A stretch of 64,000 bases of DNA from Alphaproteobacteria bacterium (GCA_028289285.1 JANQRF010000002.1:1054001-1118000), one strand, 5' to 3'; positions 18,712 through 27,007 are shown, counted from the first letter of the stretch. The notes: generated by a model not told the origin, from the sequence alone. Numbers and translations: made by a program.

Positions 18712-18930
18712 TCATTCTTTCCCCTCTTCCATCGCCACTTTAATTTGCTGGGTCATGTCATCCAGATACCGGACAGAGCGTTCCTGCGCCTTGATTGAAA
18801 ATTCCATGATGCTCATGACATCTTCTAAAATGCCGTGCAGTTTTTCTATATCCGGCGCATCGTCCTTATTTAAAATATCTGTTTGAACTCTGAAAAAATC
18901 TTCAATAACGTCATCCTCTTCATGGTGCAT
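18712..18930 (-). CDS. Unknown 72-residue acidic helical protein
   Basis: Started at MHHEEDDVIEDFF because GAAAGGAAC lies just upstream; the frame extends further but through non-coding-looking sequence. Entirely helical, acidic, with a likely coiled coil (IEKLHGILEDVMSIMEF...QERSVRYLDDMTQQIKVAM). Host-like composition. No family recognised. Confidence 0.6.
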   Translation of the reverse strand: MHHEEDDVIEDFFRVQTDILNKDDAPDIEKLHGILEDVMSIMEFSIKAQERSVRYLDDMTQQIKVAMEEGKE

Positions 18931-18960
18931 GGGGATGTTCCTTTCAATGTGTGTTTCATG

Positions 18961-18992
18961 AAAAAACCACCAGAAGAACCCTCTTCTGGTGG
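18961..18992 (-). terminator. Strong terminator for a minus-strand transcript
   Basis: A perfect 11-bp stem (CCACCAGAAGA at 18967-18977, TCTTCTGGTGG at 18982-18992) with a 4-base loop, followed on the minus strand by six T. It ends transcription coming from about 19000-19170, where no convincing protein gene is seen. Confidence 0.85.
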
Positions 18993-19165
18993 CCGGAAGT
19001 TCAAAAGTTGCAACTATACAACTGCAACGGCCTTTGGGCCGGAGCCTTGGACATACGCCGCCGCCTCCCGGCCAAGGCCGAAGAAGCGGCATATTCACGG
19101 ATATGCCATCCGATAGCTGCGGGCTTTTGAAATCCCGGCGCGTCTTCTCCCCATAAACATCATGA
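18993..19165 (-). ncRNA. Possible structured RNA ending at the 18961 terminator
   Basis: About 170 bp of GC-rich sequence with consecutive hairpins on the minus strand: GGCATAT/ATATGCC (7 bp), CGGCC/GGCCG and GTTGCA/TGCAAC, then the intrinsic terminator. None of the reading frames through it looks like a real protein, and I could not match it to SRP RNA, 6S RNA, RNase P RNA or two-piece tmRNA. Candidate only. A decayed gene is the alternative. Confidence 0.35.
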
Positions 19166-19452
19166 AAACGTGCAGGAAAACTTTAGCATCTTCCCATTCC
19201 CCTGTCATCCCGAGAGAGCGCCAGCGACCCGAGGGATCTTCAATGTTTCAACCGACGCAGATCCCTCCATTTCTAAAGAAATGTTCGGGATGACACTAAC
19301 GGTCATTTTCGCTTCTTCGCATCTTCGCGTGAAATATAAAGAGGTATATTTTCCTTGATTTTAAGCACCTTTTCTGCTATACTCATTTCAATCAACGCCA
19401 CAGATGCGCCCGCCGGATGAGCGGGCTTTTTTATACCTCGAAAGAATTCATT
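19166..19452. other. Intergenic region with palindromic repeat and upstream region of the antitoxin-like gene
   Basis: No gene seen. It holds the 91-bp palindromic element at 19204-19294 and, further right, TTTTCTGCTATACT-type promoter-like sequence at about 19369-19384 ahead of the Phd-like gene. Confidence 0.5.
19204..19294. repeat. 91-bp nested palindromic element
   Basis: Outer arms GTCATCCCGA (19204-19213) and TCGGGATGAC (19285-19294) are perfect inverted repeats. Inner arms GAGGGATCT (19231-19239) and AGATCCCTC (19259-19267) are a second perfect pair. It belongs to the same dispersed GTCATCCCGAG family as the shorter copies near 11942 and 12029. Confidence 0.8.
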
Positions 19453-19656
19453 ATGTCTAAAAAATGCCCTCCTTTGCCGCCGGGTTATGTCGGCGTGACC
19501 ACGCATAGGCTTAAGACCCACTTAACAGAGTATATGCGTCGGCTGAATGCGGGCGAAATGAAGGCGCTGGTGATCCTGCGCTATAACAAACCGCAAGGGT
19601 TGATTTATCCCCTGGCCAAGACGAAGAGAGATAAAAATGAAAACCATGTGGACTAA
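19453..19656 (+). CDS. Phd/YefM-like antitoxin-type DNA-binding protein, no adjacent toxin
   Basis: 67 residues from ATG 19453. The core TTHRLKTHLTEYMRRLNAGEMKALVI, then NKPQGLIYPL, follows the Phd/YefM pattern (short strand, helix-turn-helix, then the Px(a/g)L strand). Phd proteins repress their own operon and neutralise Doc/RelE-type toxins. The next gene, 88 bp away, is a periplasmic SIMPL protein, so no toxin partner is adjacent. It may be an orphan or a stand-alone regulator. The C-terminal toxin-binding tail is short (KTKRDKNENHVD). Confidence 0.6.
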   Translation: MSKKCPPLPPGYVGVTTHRLKTHLTEYMRRLNAGEMKALVILRYNKPQGLIYPLAKTKRDKNENHVD

Positions 19657-19743
19657 GTCCACATTTTTTCGCCATAAAACAATGTTTTACAAAAAATGTT
19701 AGTCAACTTAGAGTGAACCAACATTAACCTTTGGAGGCCCGCC

Positions 19744-20466
19744 ATGATCCGTTTTGCCCTTACCTTGAGTATTCTGGTATGTACCGCCCTGCCCGCTGCG
19801 GCGCAGGTCGAAGACCCGATCCTCACTCTCCCGGACGGGCAGGTGATTTTGAATATCTCCGCCACGGAACGCCGCGAGGTGGAGCAGGACTTGCTGGTTG
19901 CAACGCTGTCTTACGTTGCCACGAACCGCGATGCCCGCGCGCTTCAAAATGAAATTAATACAGCCATGAAAAAAGCAGTGGACTTAGCCAGGAAAGAAGA
20001 AAAGGTCAAAGTCAATACAGGCTCTTACCAGGTCTATGAGCAAACCGATCCGCGCACCAAGGAAAAGAAATGGCGCGGCAGCCAGTCACTGACGCTCAAA
20101 TCCAAAGATGCCGATGCGGTTTTGGAGCTAGCTGGAAAATTACAGGAGATGAAGTTGACCATGAATGGTCTGTCTTACATGCTTTCCCCTGAAACGGCGG
20201 CAGATATTCACGATAGCCTTATGGAAGATGCGCTTGCGCGCCTTCAACGCCGCGCGGACCGGGCCGCCAAGGCACTGAATAAATCCTCTGCAGAACTGCG
20301 AGAAGTGAATACGCAAGGCGGCGGCATTCCCTATCAGCAAGTCCGTCACCGCGGCGCCGTGATGGAAATGGCGATGGCATCCGATGCCATGGCAGCGCCT
20401 GTGGCTGAGGCCGGGGAAACGACGATTACACTTACTGTTTCCGCCCGGGCGATTTTGAAACCTTAG
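19744..20466 (+). CDS. SIMPL-domain (DUF541) periplasmic protein
   Basis: 240 residues. Signal peptide MIRFALTLSILVCTALPAAAQ (cleavage after AAA). The mature part fits the SIMPL/BP26/YggE family: ILNISATERREVEQDLLVATLSY near the start, the SQSLTLKSKDADAVLEL middle, and the TITLTVSARAIL final strand. Family members are linked to oxidative stress and form periplasmic oligomers (Brucella BP26); exact role unknown. GGAGG precedes the ATG. Confidence 0.85.
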   Translation: MIRFALTLSILVCTALPAAAQVEDPILTLPDGQVILNISATERREVEQDLLVATLSYVATNRDARALQNEINTAMKKAVDLARKEEKVKVNTGSYQVYEQTDPRTKEKKWRGSQSLTLKSKDADAVLELAGKLQEMKLTMNGLSYMLSPETAADIHDSLMEDALARLQRRADRAAKALNKSSAELREVNTQGGGIPYQQVRHRGAVMEMAMASDAMAAPVAEAGETTITLTVSARAILKP

Positions 20467-20494
20467 TAGAAATTTTTAAGGAGTAGACTAAGTC

Positions 20495-21316
20495 ATGTCA
20501 GCGTTTGGTGGAGATGAAGATTTTGAAGATATAGAGCTGGACCTGCCCGAAGATATAGATGAACAGCTTCAAGCCAAGCTCCGGGCCGGATATATTGCCG
20601 ATCTGGAAGAACGGCTTGCAGGTCTTGGCGATATTCTGGAAGCCCTCCTTGTCAGTGAAGATCAAACGGATCTGATTAACCAGCTTAAGGGGGAAGTACA
20701 CTCTATGAAGGGAGAGGGCTCTTCTTTTGGGTTTCCAGGGATTTCAAGGATCGCACATCTGTGGGAAGACTATTTAAAGTCTAAATCTACTTTATCTTCG
20801 TTCAATATAAGTGAGCTTTATATTTATATCGATAGAATTAAGGATCTAACGCAACGAGAAAAGCAACCGGATCATATTGAACTTAGCCGGATTGTAAAAT
20901 CTTTACCGAATAGTTTTTCGGCAGAAGATGTCATCCTTGAAAAGGAAGATGTTCATATTCTAACTGTATTACCGGACAACTTACAGCGTAAGGTAATTGA
21001 AGACGAAATCAACGCTTGCGGATTTAATATCACGCCTGTCCACGCAAGCCTGGAAGCCTTGGAGCTTGCCATACGTATTCAGCCGCACGTGATTATCTGC
21101 AGCATGGTGATTGATAATATTGACGGGCTTGAGCTTATCGGAATGATCAGAACCCTTAAAATCACAAAACACATTCCCTGCATCCTTTTGACAAGTGACA
21201 AGTTTGACCTTTCAAAGGCAACGCATATGCCAGAAGACATGAAGATTGTAAAAAAAGGAAGCGGGTTCTCAGATCAACTTTCAGAAGCCATTATTGATTT
21301 AGGAATTATGCACTAG
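20495..21316 (+). CDS. Hpt-domain protein with degenerate receiver
   Basis: 273 residues. The N-terminal half is a histidine phosphotransfer-type helical bundle with H69 in LKGEVHSMKGEGSSFGFPGI, closely like the CheA/Hpt H-box. The C-terminal half (about 153-273) has receiver topology, VHILTVLPDN through PHVIICSMVIDNIDGLEL to CILLTSD and VKKGSGF. At the phospho-acceptor position the aspartate is replaced by S203. It is probably a signalling adaptor or phosphate store whose receiver is not phosphorylated conventionally. Possible partners are the CheA or ChpT systems encoded in this window. Confidence 0.75.
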   Translation: MSAFGGDEDFEDIELDLPEDIDEQLQAKLRAGYIADLEERLAGLGDILEALLVSEDQTDLINQLKGEVHSMKGEGSSFGFPGISRIAHLWEDYLKSKSTLSSFNISELYIYIDRIKDLTQREKQPDHIELSRIVKSLPNSFSAEDVILEKEDVHILTVLPDNLQRKVIEDEINACGFNITPVHASLEALELAIRIQPHVIICSMVIDNIDGLELIGMIRTLKITKHIPCILLTSDKFDLSKATHMPEDMKIVKKGSGFSDQLSEAIIDLGIMH

Positions 21317-21320
21317 ATAT

Positions 21321-22208
21321 ATGGAACACAATATTCTTATCCTTGATGGCGGCCTGGGCAGAGAGCTGGAAGGAATGGGCGCACCATTCCGCCAACCGGA
21401 ATGGTCGGCTCTCGCATTGATGGAAAGTCCGGAGCATGTTCTTAAAGCACATGAAAATTTTATAGATGCCGACGCTGATATTATCACAACCAATGCGTAT
21501 GCCGTTGTCCCCTATCATATTGGTCAAGAACGTTTCGACATACAAGGCATTGAGCTTGCCGCCCTTTCCGGGCAACTTGCAAAACAGGCAGTAGAAAAAA
21601 GTGAAAAAGACATTCGTATTGCAGGCTGTTTACCGCCTGCGCTTGGATCATATCACCCGGAAAATTTTGATGAACCCATAGCCCGTGAAATTTGGAGCAG
21701 ATTAATAAAGGCACAAGAGCCTTTTGTTGATGTGTGGCTTGCAGAGACCCTCTCAAGATTGGTTGAAGCGAAACTAGCCCTGGACCTTTTAGAAAATACG
21801 GACAAACCAATCTGGCTATCTTTTACGTTGATAGATGATGCGTCCTCACCGCCAAAACTACGTTCCGGTAAAACGGTACAAGAAGCATGCGCGGCCTTAA
21901 AAGGAACAAAGGCAGATGCAATTTTGTTTAACTGCTCGCAGCCTGAAGTGATGGAAAATGCCGTGAAAATCACAAAAGAGATTTTGCCGGATATAAAAAT
22001 TGGTGTTTATGCAAATGCTTTCCCACCGATTTCAGATGAGCATTTAGCCAACGATCAAATTACCCCTTTACGTTCTGAAATTACACCTGAACACTATGCA
22101 GAGTTTGCTCAAAGCTGGATTGACGCAGGTGCATCCATTATCGGCGGATGTTGTGGTATAGGTCCCGCGCATATAAAAAAACTTATAGCATTGAGGTCAA
22201 ATGACTAA
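21321..22208 (+). CDS. Homocysteine S-methyltransferase family protein
   Basis: 295 residues. It has the Pfam S-methyl_trans pattern: LDGGLGRELEGMG at the N-terminus, TTNAYAV, the NCS cysteine near 206 and the GGCCGIGPAHI double cysteine near the C-terminus that together bind zinc. It probably transfers a methyl group to homocysteine to make methionine (MmuM/YagD-like); the donor cannot be told from sequence. It starts 4 bp after the Hpt gene and overlaps the next gene by 8 bp. Confidence 0.85.
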   Translation: MEHNILILDGGLGRELEGMGAPFRQPEWSALALMESPEHVLKAHENFIDADADIITTNAYAVVPYHIGQERFDIQGIELAALSGQLAKQAVEKSEKDIRIAGCLPPALGSYHPENFDEPIAREIWSRLIKAQEPFVDVWLAETLSRLVEAKLALDLLENTDKPIWLSFTLIDDASSPPKLRSGKTVQEACAALKGTKADAILFNCSQPEVMENAVKITKEILPDIKIGVYANAFPPISDEHLANDQITPLRSEITPEHYAEFAQSWIDAGASIIGGCCGIGPAHIKKLIALRSND

Positions 22209-23046
22209 CCAAACCCTATCTGTAGCAGCACGCGATATTCTTCAAACCGCAAGTCCGGCAGATAAAGCGCATAAGACAAGAGAATATGCGATACTCTGGC
22301 AAACACGAAGTATAAAACAAATCGGACTTAGTTCACTTCCGGACCGCCCGGCACGGCCCGATAAGCCGGAACTGCGCGCGCCGACAGATATGCCAAAACG
22401 CGGCAAAGCCGGATCGACAAAATCCAAAATCGCCCTCCTCCATGCACTTGCCCATATTGAACTGAATGCGATTGACTTATCATGGGATATTATCGGACGC
22501 TTTGCGTATCTGGCAGAGGAAAACGGTAGGCAGAACGGTTTCACATTACCGCATGATTTCTACGCAGACTGGATCAAGGTTGCCGATGATGAAGCCAAGC
22601 ATTTCCTGATGCTGTCGGAAAGGTTGGGTGATCTGGATGCTGCCTATGGTGATCTCCCTGCCCATGACGGGCTGTGGGAAGCGGCAGAAAAAACAGCGAA
22701 CGATTTTCCGGCAAGGTTGGCTGTTGTACCTATGGTTCTTGAAGCACGCGGACTGGATGTCACACCAAATATGATTGCTGCCATGACTGCGCAGGGCGAT
22801 ACCAAAACAGCAGAGATGCTTCAGATTATTCATGATGATGAAATCACCCATGTACGTGCGGGTACCGTCTGGTTTGAAGCATGGTGCAAGCATCATGACA
22901 GAGATATTGAAACAACCTGGCAGGAGCTTGTCCGGACATATTTCAACGGCCCGCTCAAACGCCCGTTTAATCACCCTTCCCGCGAAGAAGCAGGGATGAT
23001 CCGCGATTGGTATGAACCTCTCGCCGATGCGCTGAAAACAGCCTGA
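22201..23046 (+). CDS. DUF455 family ferritin-like protein
   Basis: 281 residues. It carries the DUF455 pattern of a ferritin-like four-helix bundle with paired carboxylate/histidine motifs: LHALAHIELNAIDL, DDEAKHFLMLSERL and IIHDDEITHVRAG. These predict a di-iron centre. Family role is poorly defined (MiaE-related fold). Translationally coupled to the methyltransferase upstream (8-bp overlap). Confidence 0.85.
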   Translation: MTNQTLSVAARDILQTASPADKAHKTREYAILWQTRSIKQIGLSSLPDRPARPDKPELRAPTDMPKRGKAGSTKSKIALLHALAHIELNAIDLSWDIIGRFAYLAEENGRQNGFTLPHDFYADWIKVADDEAKHFLMLSERLGDLDAAYGDLPAHDGLWEAAEKTANDFPARLAVVPMVLEARGLDVTPNMIAAMTAQGDTKTAEMLQIIHDDEITHVRAGTVWFEAWCKHHDRDIETTWQELVRTYFNGPLKRPFNHPSREEAGMIRDWYEPLADALKTA

Positions 23047-23149
23047 TTGCGGCTGTATTCAAATTCTTGGAAGGTTTTTATTAACCATTTTGAGCGTATA
23101 ATGATAGGGCTTTCGGGATTAGCTGGCAGCGCACGGATAAGGGCTTTTC
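23047..23149 (+). promoter_or_regulatory. cheZ upstream region with CtrA-like TTAACCAT
   Basis: TTAACCAT at 23081-23088 followed by TATAATG at about 23097-23103. The first resembles a CtrA half-site and the second a -10 element. The pairing suggests cell-cycle or motility control but is weak without a full two-part site. Confidence 0.3.
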
Positions 23150-23779
23150 ATGAGTGAAATCAAATCCATAGCATCAAATCAAGACGCGACAGCAATAGAT
23201 ATTCAGGATCTGGCTGAGCAGCTTGGCGCCATGGAAAAGCTCTTCAAGCGCCGTTTTGATGAAATCTCCATGGAGATTAATGCAACCTCTCAGCAGGTTG
23301 ATATGGCCGAGGAAAATACACGCAAACAATTTGCTGAAATTTTACAAATCCTGGCGGCCATTTCCTATAGCGGGGATGGTGAGTCACAGGTTAATGCCGG
23401 CGTTGAACTTGAAGCGGTTATTGAAGATACAGAAAGTGCAGCTAATACAATCTTAGATGCAGCTGACCGGATTGCAGAGCGTATTCAGGCCGAGAACTGG
23501 GACAGCGCAGAAAGCCGGGAAAAAGGCCTGGAAACAATCCGTACAGATGTGCAGGAAATTCTCATGGCCTGTACGTTCCAGGATATGACAGGGCAACGCA
23601 TCCGCCGCACACTTGAAAATCTGCATGATATTGAAGGCAAGCTATCGACCATGCTTGAGAAAATCGGCATTGATATCACGCCAAGCGAAGAAGATGTAAA
23701 AAAGACCGTTACAGGTGGAAGTGAGCGCTTCTCACAAGACGATATCGATTCAATGTTTTCCGGTAAAGAAGTTCTTTAA
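23150..23779 (+). CDS. cheZ: CheZ-like protein phosphatase
   Basis: 209 residues. Long helical hairpin with the CheZ catalytic motif CTFQDMTGQRIRR: D145 and Q149 match the Asp and catalytic Gln of CheZ (D143, Q147 in E. coli). The C-terminal tail ends FSQDDIDSMFSGKEVL, which resembles the amphipathic CheY-binding helix of CheZ and the N-termini of FliN/FliM-type proteins. It dephosphorylates CheY. It is far from the che operon. Confidence 0.85.
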   Translation: MSEIKSIASNQDATAIDIQDLAEQLGAMEKLFKRRFDEISMEINATSQQVDMAEENTRKQFAEILQILAAISYSGDGESQVNAGVELEAVIEDTESAANTILDAADRIAERIQAENWDSAESREKGLETIRTDVQEILMACTFQDMTGQRIRRTLENLHDIEGKLSTMLEKIGIDITPSEEDVKKTVTGGSERFSQDDIDSMFSGKEVL

Positions 23780-23785
23780 ATCAAT

Positions 23786-24667
23786 CTAACGACAATTAAG
23801 ACGATCTGACTCCTGTTCGCCGCGGCGCAGAATAGTTGTCGGCCCGGCCGGGTATTCACGTGCAAGCTGAGAAAGGGCAATACAAGCCTCTTCCGTCTTT
23901 CCAAGACCGGATAAAGACATGCCAAGTTTCAGCAGGTTATCAGCCCCTTTCGGCCCCCCCGGGTATTTCTGATACGCATCTGCAAAAGCCTTGGCTGCTT
24001 TATCATACTGATCGCGCACATAATAGCTTTCTGCCAGCCAATACATCGCATTGGGCGTTAGAGCATGATCAGGATGCGTTTCTAAAAAACTGTTAAACGC
24101 GCTTTCTGCCGCGCCGTAATCACCTGTTTTGATATAGGCAAAAGCCTGTTCGTATTGCCCGGCCGCATCACTGGATGGCAGAGGCCGGACAGTGCGCATG
24201 GTTGTGGTTTGTGTTTGTGTTTGTGCTTGCGCTTGCGGCTGTGGCTGTGGCGGCGTTTGCTGTTGCACAGCAGGCGCTGCAGGTTGCTGTTGTTCTTGCG
24301 CACGCATAGTATTACCCCATTGCTGTGCCTGTTGCGCCTGACCGGCTTCCAGAGATTCTAAACGCTTGAGCATTTGCTGTTTATCAAAAGCCTGCTGTTC
24401 GACCTGACCCGTCAGATCCCGCAACTGGCTCTCAAGCTGCTGAAAACGCACTTCCAGATCAGCTGCATTGGATGAACCGGAAGAAACATAATTGGTGGTT
24501 GAGGAAGGTTGCTCTCCTCGGTAGACAGCCCGGCCAAGTGTTTCAATTTCATTTTCAAGACGGTTTAAACGGTTCTCAAGATTACCCTGCGCATAAGAAA
24601 CAACCGGCGCACCTACAAGAATAAGTGCGCCAGTTAGCAGTATGCATTTATAAAATGTTTGGATCAT
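23786..24667 (-). CDS. cpoB: Tol-Pal system protein CpoB/YbgF
   Basis: 293 residues. Signal peptide (MIQTFYKCILLTGALILVGAPVVSYAQ), then a coiled coil (LENRLNRLENEIETLG...), a Gln/Pro-rich linker (about 120-155), and C-terminal TPR repeats (YEQAFAYIKTGDYGAAESAFNSFL, and so on). It coordinates outer-membrane constriction with peptidoglycan synthesis at division. It lies 12 bp downstream of pal. tolQRAB, the usual partners, are not adjacent. Confidence 0.9.
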   Translation of the reverse strand: MIQTFYKCILLTGALILVGAPVVSYAQGNLENRLNRLENEIETLGRAVYRGEQPSSTTNYVSSGSSNAADLEVRFQQLESQLRDLTGQVEQQAFDKQQMLKRLESLEAGQAQQAQQWGNTMRAQEQQQPAAPAVQQQTPPQPQPQAQAQTQTQTTTMRTVRPLPSSDAAGQYEQAFAYIKTGDYGAAESAFNSFLETHPDHALTPNAMYWLAESYYVRDQYDKAAKAFADAYQKYPGGPKGADNLLKLGMSLSGLGKTEEACIALSQLAREYPAGPTTILRRGEQESDRLNCR

Positions 24668-24679
24668 ACGCCCCTATAC

Positions 24680-25228
24680 TTATTGAACAACTGTCACCGA
24701 CCGGCGGTTCTGCGCCCAGCTTCCAGGTCCGTCTCCAACAACAGCCGGACGTTCTTTCCCATAGCTGATTGTGTTGATACGGCTTGCACTCACGCCTTGC
24801 GCCACAAGGTAATTTTGAACCGAATTGGCGCGGCGCTCCCCAAGGGCAAGGTTATATTCGCGTGTCCCGCGTTCATCCGCATGACCTTCAACAGTAATGT
24901 TCAAACCGCTATTCTGGTTAAGCCATTGCGCCTGACGATCAAGCGTTGAGCGCGCTTCAGGTGTTAAATCAAAACTGTCATAGGCGAAAAAGACGCGGTC
25001 TCCTGCGTTCACCACAAAGTCTTGTGCATTTGTTCCAAGGGCCGCTCCATCAACACCGCCAACACCGGCGCTTGCCATACCATCCCCATATTGATCGCCA
25101 TCAAGCGTGCCTTGCGCGACCGGAGCATTGCCCATATCCATAGCATCAATATTTGCATCCTCTTCCGTCGTCGAACAGGCAGAGAGAGACAAGGCAACAA
25201 GAGCAGTGAGAAGAAGACGGGAACGCAT
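24680..25228 (-). CDS. pal: Peptidoglycan-associated lipoprotein Pal
   Basis: 182 residues. Lipoprotein signal with lipobox LSAC (cysteine 18), an acidic linker, then an OmpA-type domain with FAYDSFDLTPEARSTLD, the NITVEGHADERGTREYNLALGERRA peptidoglycan-binding signature (split here by family convention) and RINTISYGKERP. It anchors the outer membrane to peptidoglycan. Forms a minus-strand pair with cpoB. Confidence 0.95.
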   Translation of the reverse strand: MRSRLLLTALVALSLSACSTTEEDANIDAMDMGNAPVAQGTLDGDQYGDGMASAGVGGVDGAALGTNAQDFVVNAGDRVFFAYDSFDLTPEARSTLDRQAQWLNQNSGLNITVEGHADERGTREYNLALGERRANSVQNYLVAQGVSASRINTISYGKERPAVVGDGPGSWAQNRRSVTVVQ

Positions 25229-25390
25229 GGAAAGACTCCTTGGTCGATATATGATTCGTTATACCCATAGAAGATAAGATGGCTTGAAAACCCGCGCAAG
25301 GGGGCTCATGAAAATGCCCTGCCCTGTCCACATTTTTGCCCTGATCTGAAACAGGCAGTTATTGAAATTAAGACAGGTTAATGCAGTGTT

Positions 25391-26236
25391 TTAATGCAGT
25401 GTTTCCCGCAGCTGCGCAATCATCTCTTCGGCTTCCGCCCGGTCATCCGGATCGGGCGTCTGCGTAATATATTTTTCAAGCGAATCAAGCGCTGCTTTTT
25501 TCTGACCGATTCGCGCGCTTAAAACACCTGCATCTAAAAGCAGGCGATATTCATCCGGATCAATCAGCTGCATGGCTTTGACGGTTTTCAAGGCTCCTTT
25601 GTAATCGCTGTTTTCGATCTGGCGGAGCTTGATATTGTTTTGAAGCCGGATGAGCATTTCGCGCTTGCTGGCCGGTTCATAAAAATGAGCGGACAATTCC
25701 GCTTCCGGCCCGATCACCATCTTCACAAGCTCACGCATTTCAGGTGCGCTCATCACGCGGGCATTTTCAAACGGATCGAAAATAAGCCGCTCGCCATCCT
25801 GATCCTCAATCCGGCACAGCACATGGCCCGGAAAGTTGAGCGCCCGCACATCCCAGCCCTGCGCCTGTCCGGCTTGTACGTATAAAATGGACAGCGCAAT
25901 CGGCAGGCCCATCCGCCGGTCAATGACGCGAAATAAATCTGCATTTTGCAGATCATCATAGGTTTGGATATCGCCTGTATATTCATGCGTATCAGCAAGG
26001 ATGTGTTTCAGCGCGGCAAGCTTCGTCCCTGCATCATCGGCGGCACCCGTTTGCAAAAGCTCCTGATGGCGCATGCCAACTTCATCACAAAGCTTCAAAA
26101 CATGATTGATATAGCGCGCAACAGAAATGCCTTCATGATCGGAAGCCGCCAGCGCCAGCGCCGTTTTGACAAGATCAATCTTATCGTCCGGGCCTTTTCC
26201 AGCCTTCACCAAAATCAACTGAGGATCAAAATCCAT
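25391..26236 (-). CDS. SirB1 family protein (transglutaminase-like plus TPR)
   Basis: 281 residues. The N-terminal transglutaminase-like region (ADLFRVIDRRMGLPIALSILYVQAGQAQGWDVRALNFPGHVL) lacks an obvious catalytic cysteine and is typical of SirB1/DUF1570-like proteins. The C-terminal part is TPR-like (LKTVKAMQLIDPDEYRLLLDAGVL). Function is not established. The 3' end has a small tandem duplication: TTAATGCAGTGT occurs twice around the stop (about 25378-25405). Confidence 0.82.
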   Translation of the reverse strand: MDFDPQLILVKAGKGPDDKIDLVKTALALAASDHEGISVARYINHVLKLCDEVGMRHQELLQTGAADDAGTKLAALKHILADTHEYTGDIQTYDDLQNADLFRVIDRRMGLPIALSILYVQAGQAQGWDVRALNFPGHVLCRIEDQDGERLIFDPFENARVMSAPEMRELVKMVIGPEAELSAHFYEPASKREMLIRLQNNIKLRQIENSDYKGALKTVKAMQLIDPDEYRLLLDAGVLSARIGQKKAALDSLEKYITQTPDPDDRAEAEEMIAQLRETLH

Positions 26237-26242
26237 AGGCGT

Positions 26243-26989
26243 TTATTCCAAAGGAATAGGTTCAGACTCAACCGGTCCGGGGGCCGGCGCAGGCGCCAGA
26301 TTATCCGTTGTCACAGGCGCCACATATTCCGGGTTATTTTCTGAATAATCTGCAGGTTCAGCACTTGGGCCCGTTTGCACTTTTTCAATATCGCGGTCCG
26401 TACCGACAAGCTTCACGTAACTGACAACCTGTTTCACCCCTGACAGGGCCCGCGCGCGTTCTATGACATTATTGAGCTCCAGCTGGCTTTGCGCATAGCC
26501 CATGAGATAGACAACCCCCTGCACCGTATCGATCGAGTAATTGATCGACTGAACATCACGGTCAAAAGTGAGTTCCGTACGCAGCCGGGTGGTAATCCAG
26601 GTATCTTGCGCAAAGCCTGTAATGCCTTCGCTTTCTGCCACACGGATCTCATTGATAACAGACTGAACGCCATCCACCTGCCAGGCCAGACGTACAGCTT
26701 CTACCCTGTGTCCAGGTTCTTGCACGACGCCTGTAATCAGCACGCGTCCGTTCTTAATGGTGGTGCTGAGCTTGGAAAACATATCCAGATCATGCTGTAG
26801 CCAGGCTTCATTGATAAGAATTTTCAGGCGCGTGTCACTGACGGCCCGGCTGAGGCCTCCTTCCTGCGCGGCGGCGATGCCTGTTGTCGCAGCAGCGCCC
26901 GTGGCCACACCTGCAACGGAACAGGCACTTAAATGAAAGGCTCCAATGAGACCTATAGTTATCACAAGAAGTTTGGATGTTCGGATCAT
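26243..26989 (-). CDS. BON-domain lipoprotein (DolP/OsmY-like)
   Basis: 248 residues. Lipobox LSAC at about residue 23 (FHLSACSVAG), then two BON domains (about 50-120, DTRLKILINEAWLQHDL...VLITGVVQEPGHR; and 125-195, WITTRLRTELTFDRDVQS...YLMGYAQSQLEL). A Pro-rich tail follows. BON lipoproteins bind phospholipid and support outer-membrane integrity; the two-BON plan matches DolP. It lies 6 bp from sirB1 and 18 bp from yraN on the same strand. Confidence 0.88.
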   Translation of the reverse strand: MIRTSKLLVITIGLIGAFHLSACSVAGVATGAAATTGIAAAQEGGLSRAVSDTRLKILINEAWLQHDLDMFSKLSTTIKNGRVLITGVVQEPGHRVEAVRLAWQVDGVQSVINEIRVAESEGITGFAQDTWITTRLRTELTFDRDVQSINYSIDTVQGVVYLMGYAQSQLELNNVIERARALSGVKQVVSYVKLVGTDRDIEKVQTGPSAEPADYSENNPEYVAPVTTDNLAPAPAPGPVESEPIPLE

Positions 26990-27007
26990 GATGTCACCTT
27001 ATTAAAT

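Noticed and set aside
18883..19116. A 77-codon plus-strand reading frame over the structured region
   Set aside because: It spans the perfect terminator stem and is antisense to the start of a gene with a good ribosome site; the product is basic low-complexity sequence with no family. Treated as non-coding.
18993..19165. tmRNA, SRP RNA, 6S RNA or RNase P RNA
   Set aside because: None of the conserved cores (for example the SRP GGAAGCAG-type loop) is present, so only an unnamed candidate is listed.
24155..24361. Leu/Arg/Cys-rich plus-strand frame
   Set aside because: Antisense of the Gln/Pro linker of cpoB; no start context, no family.
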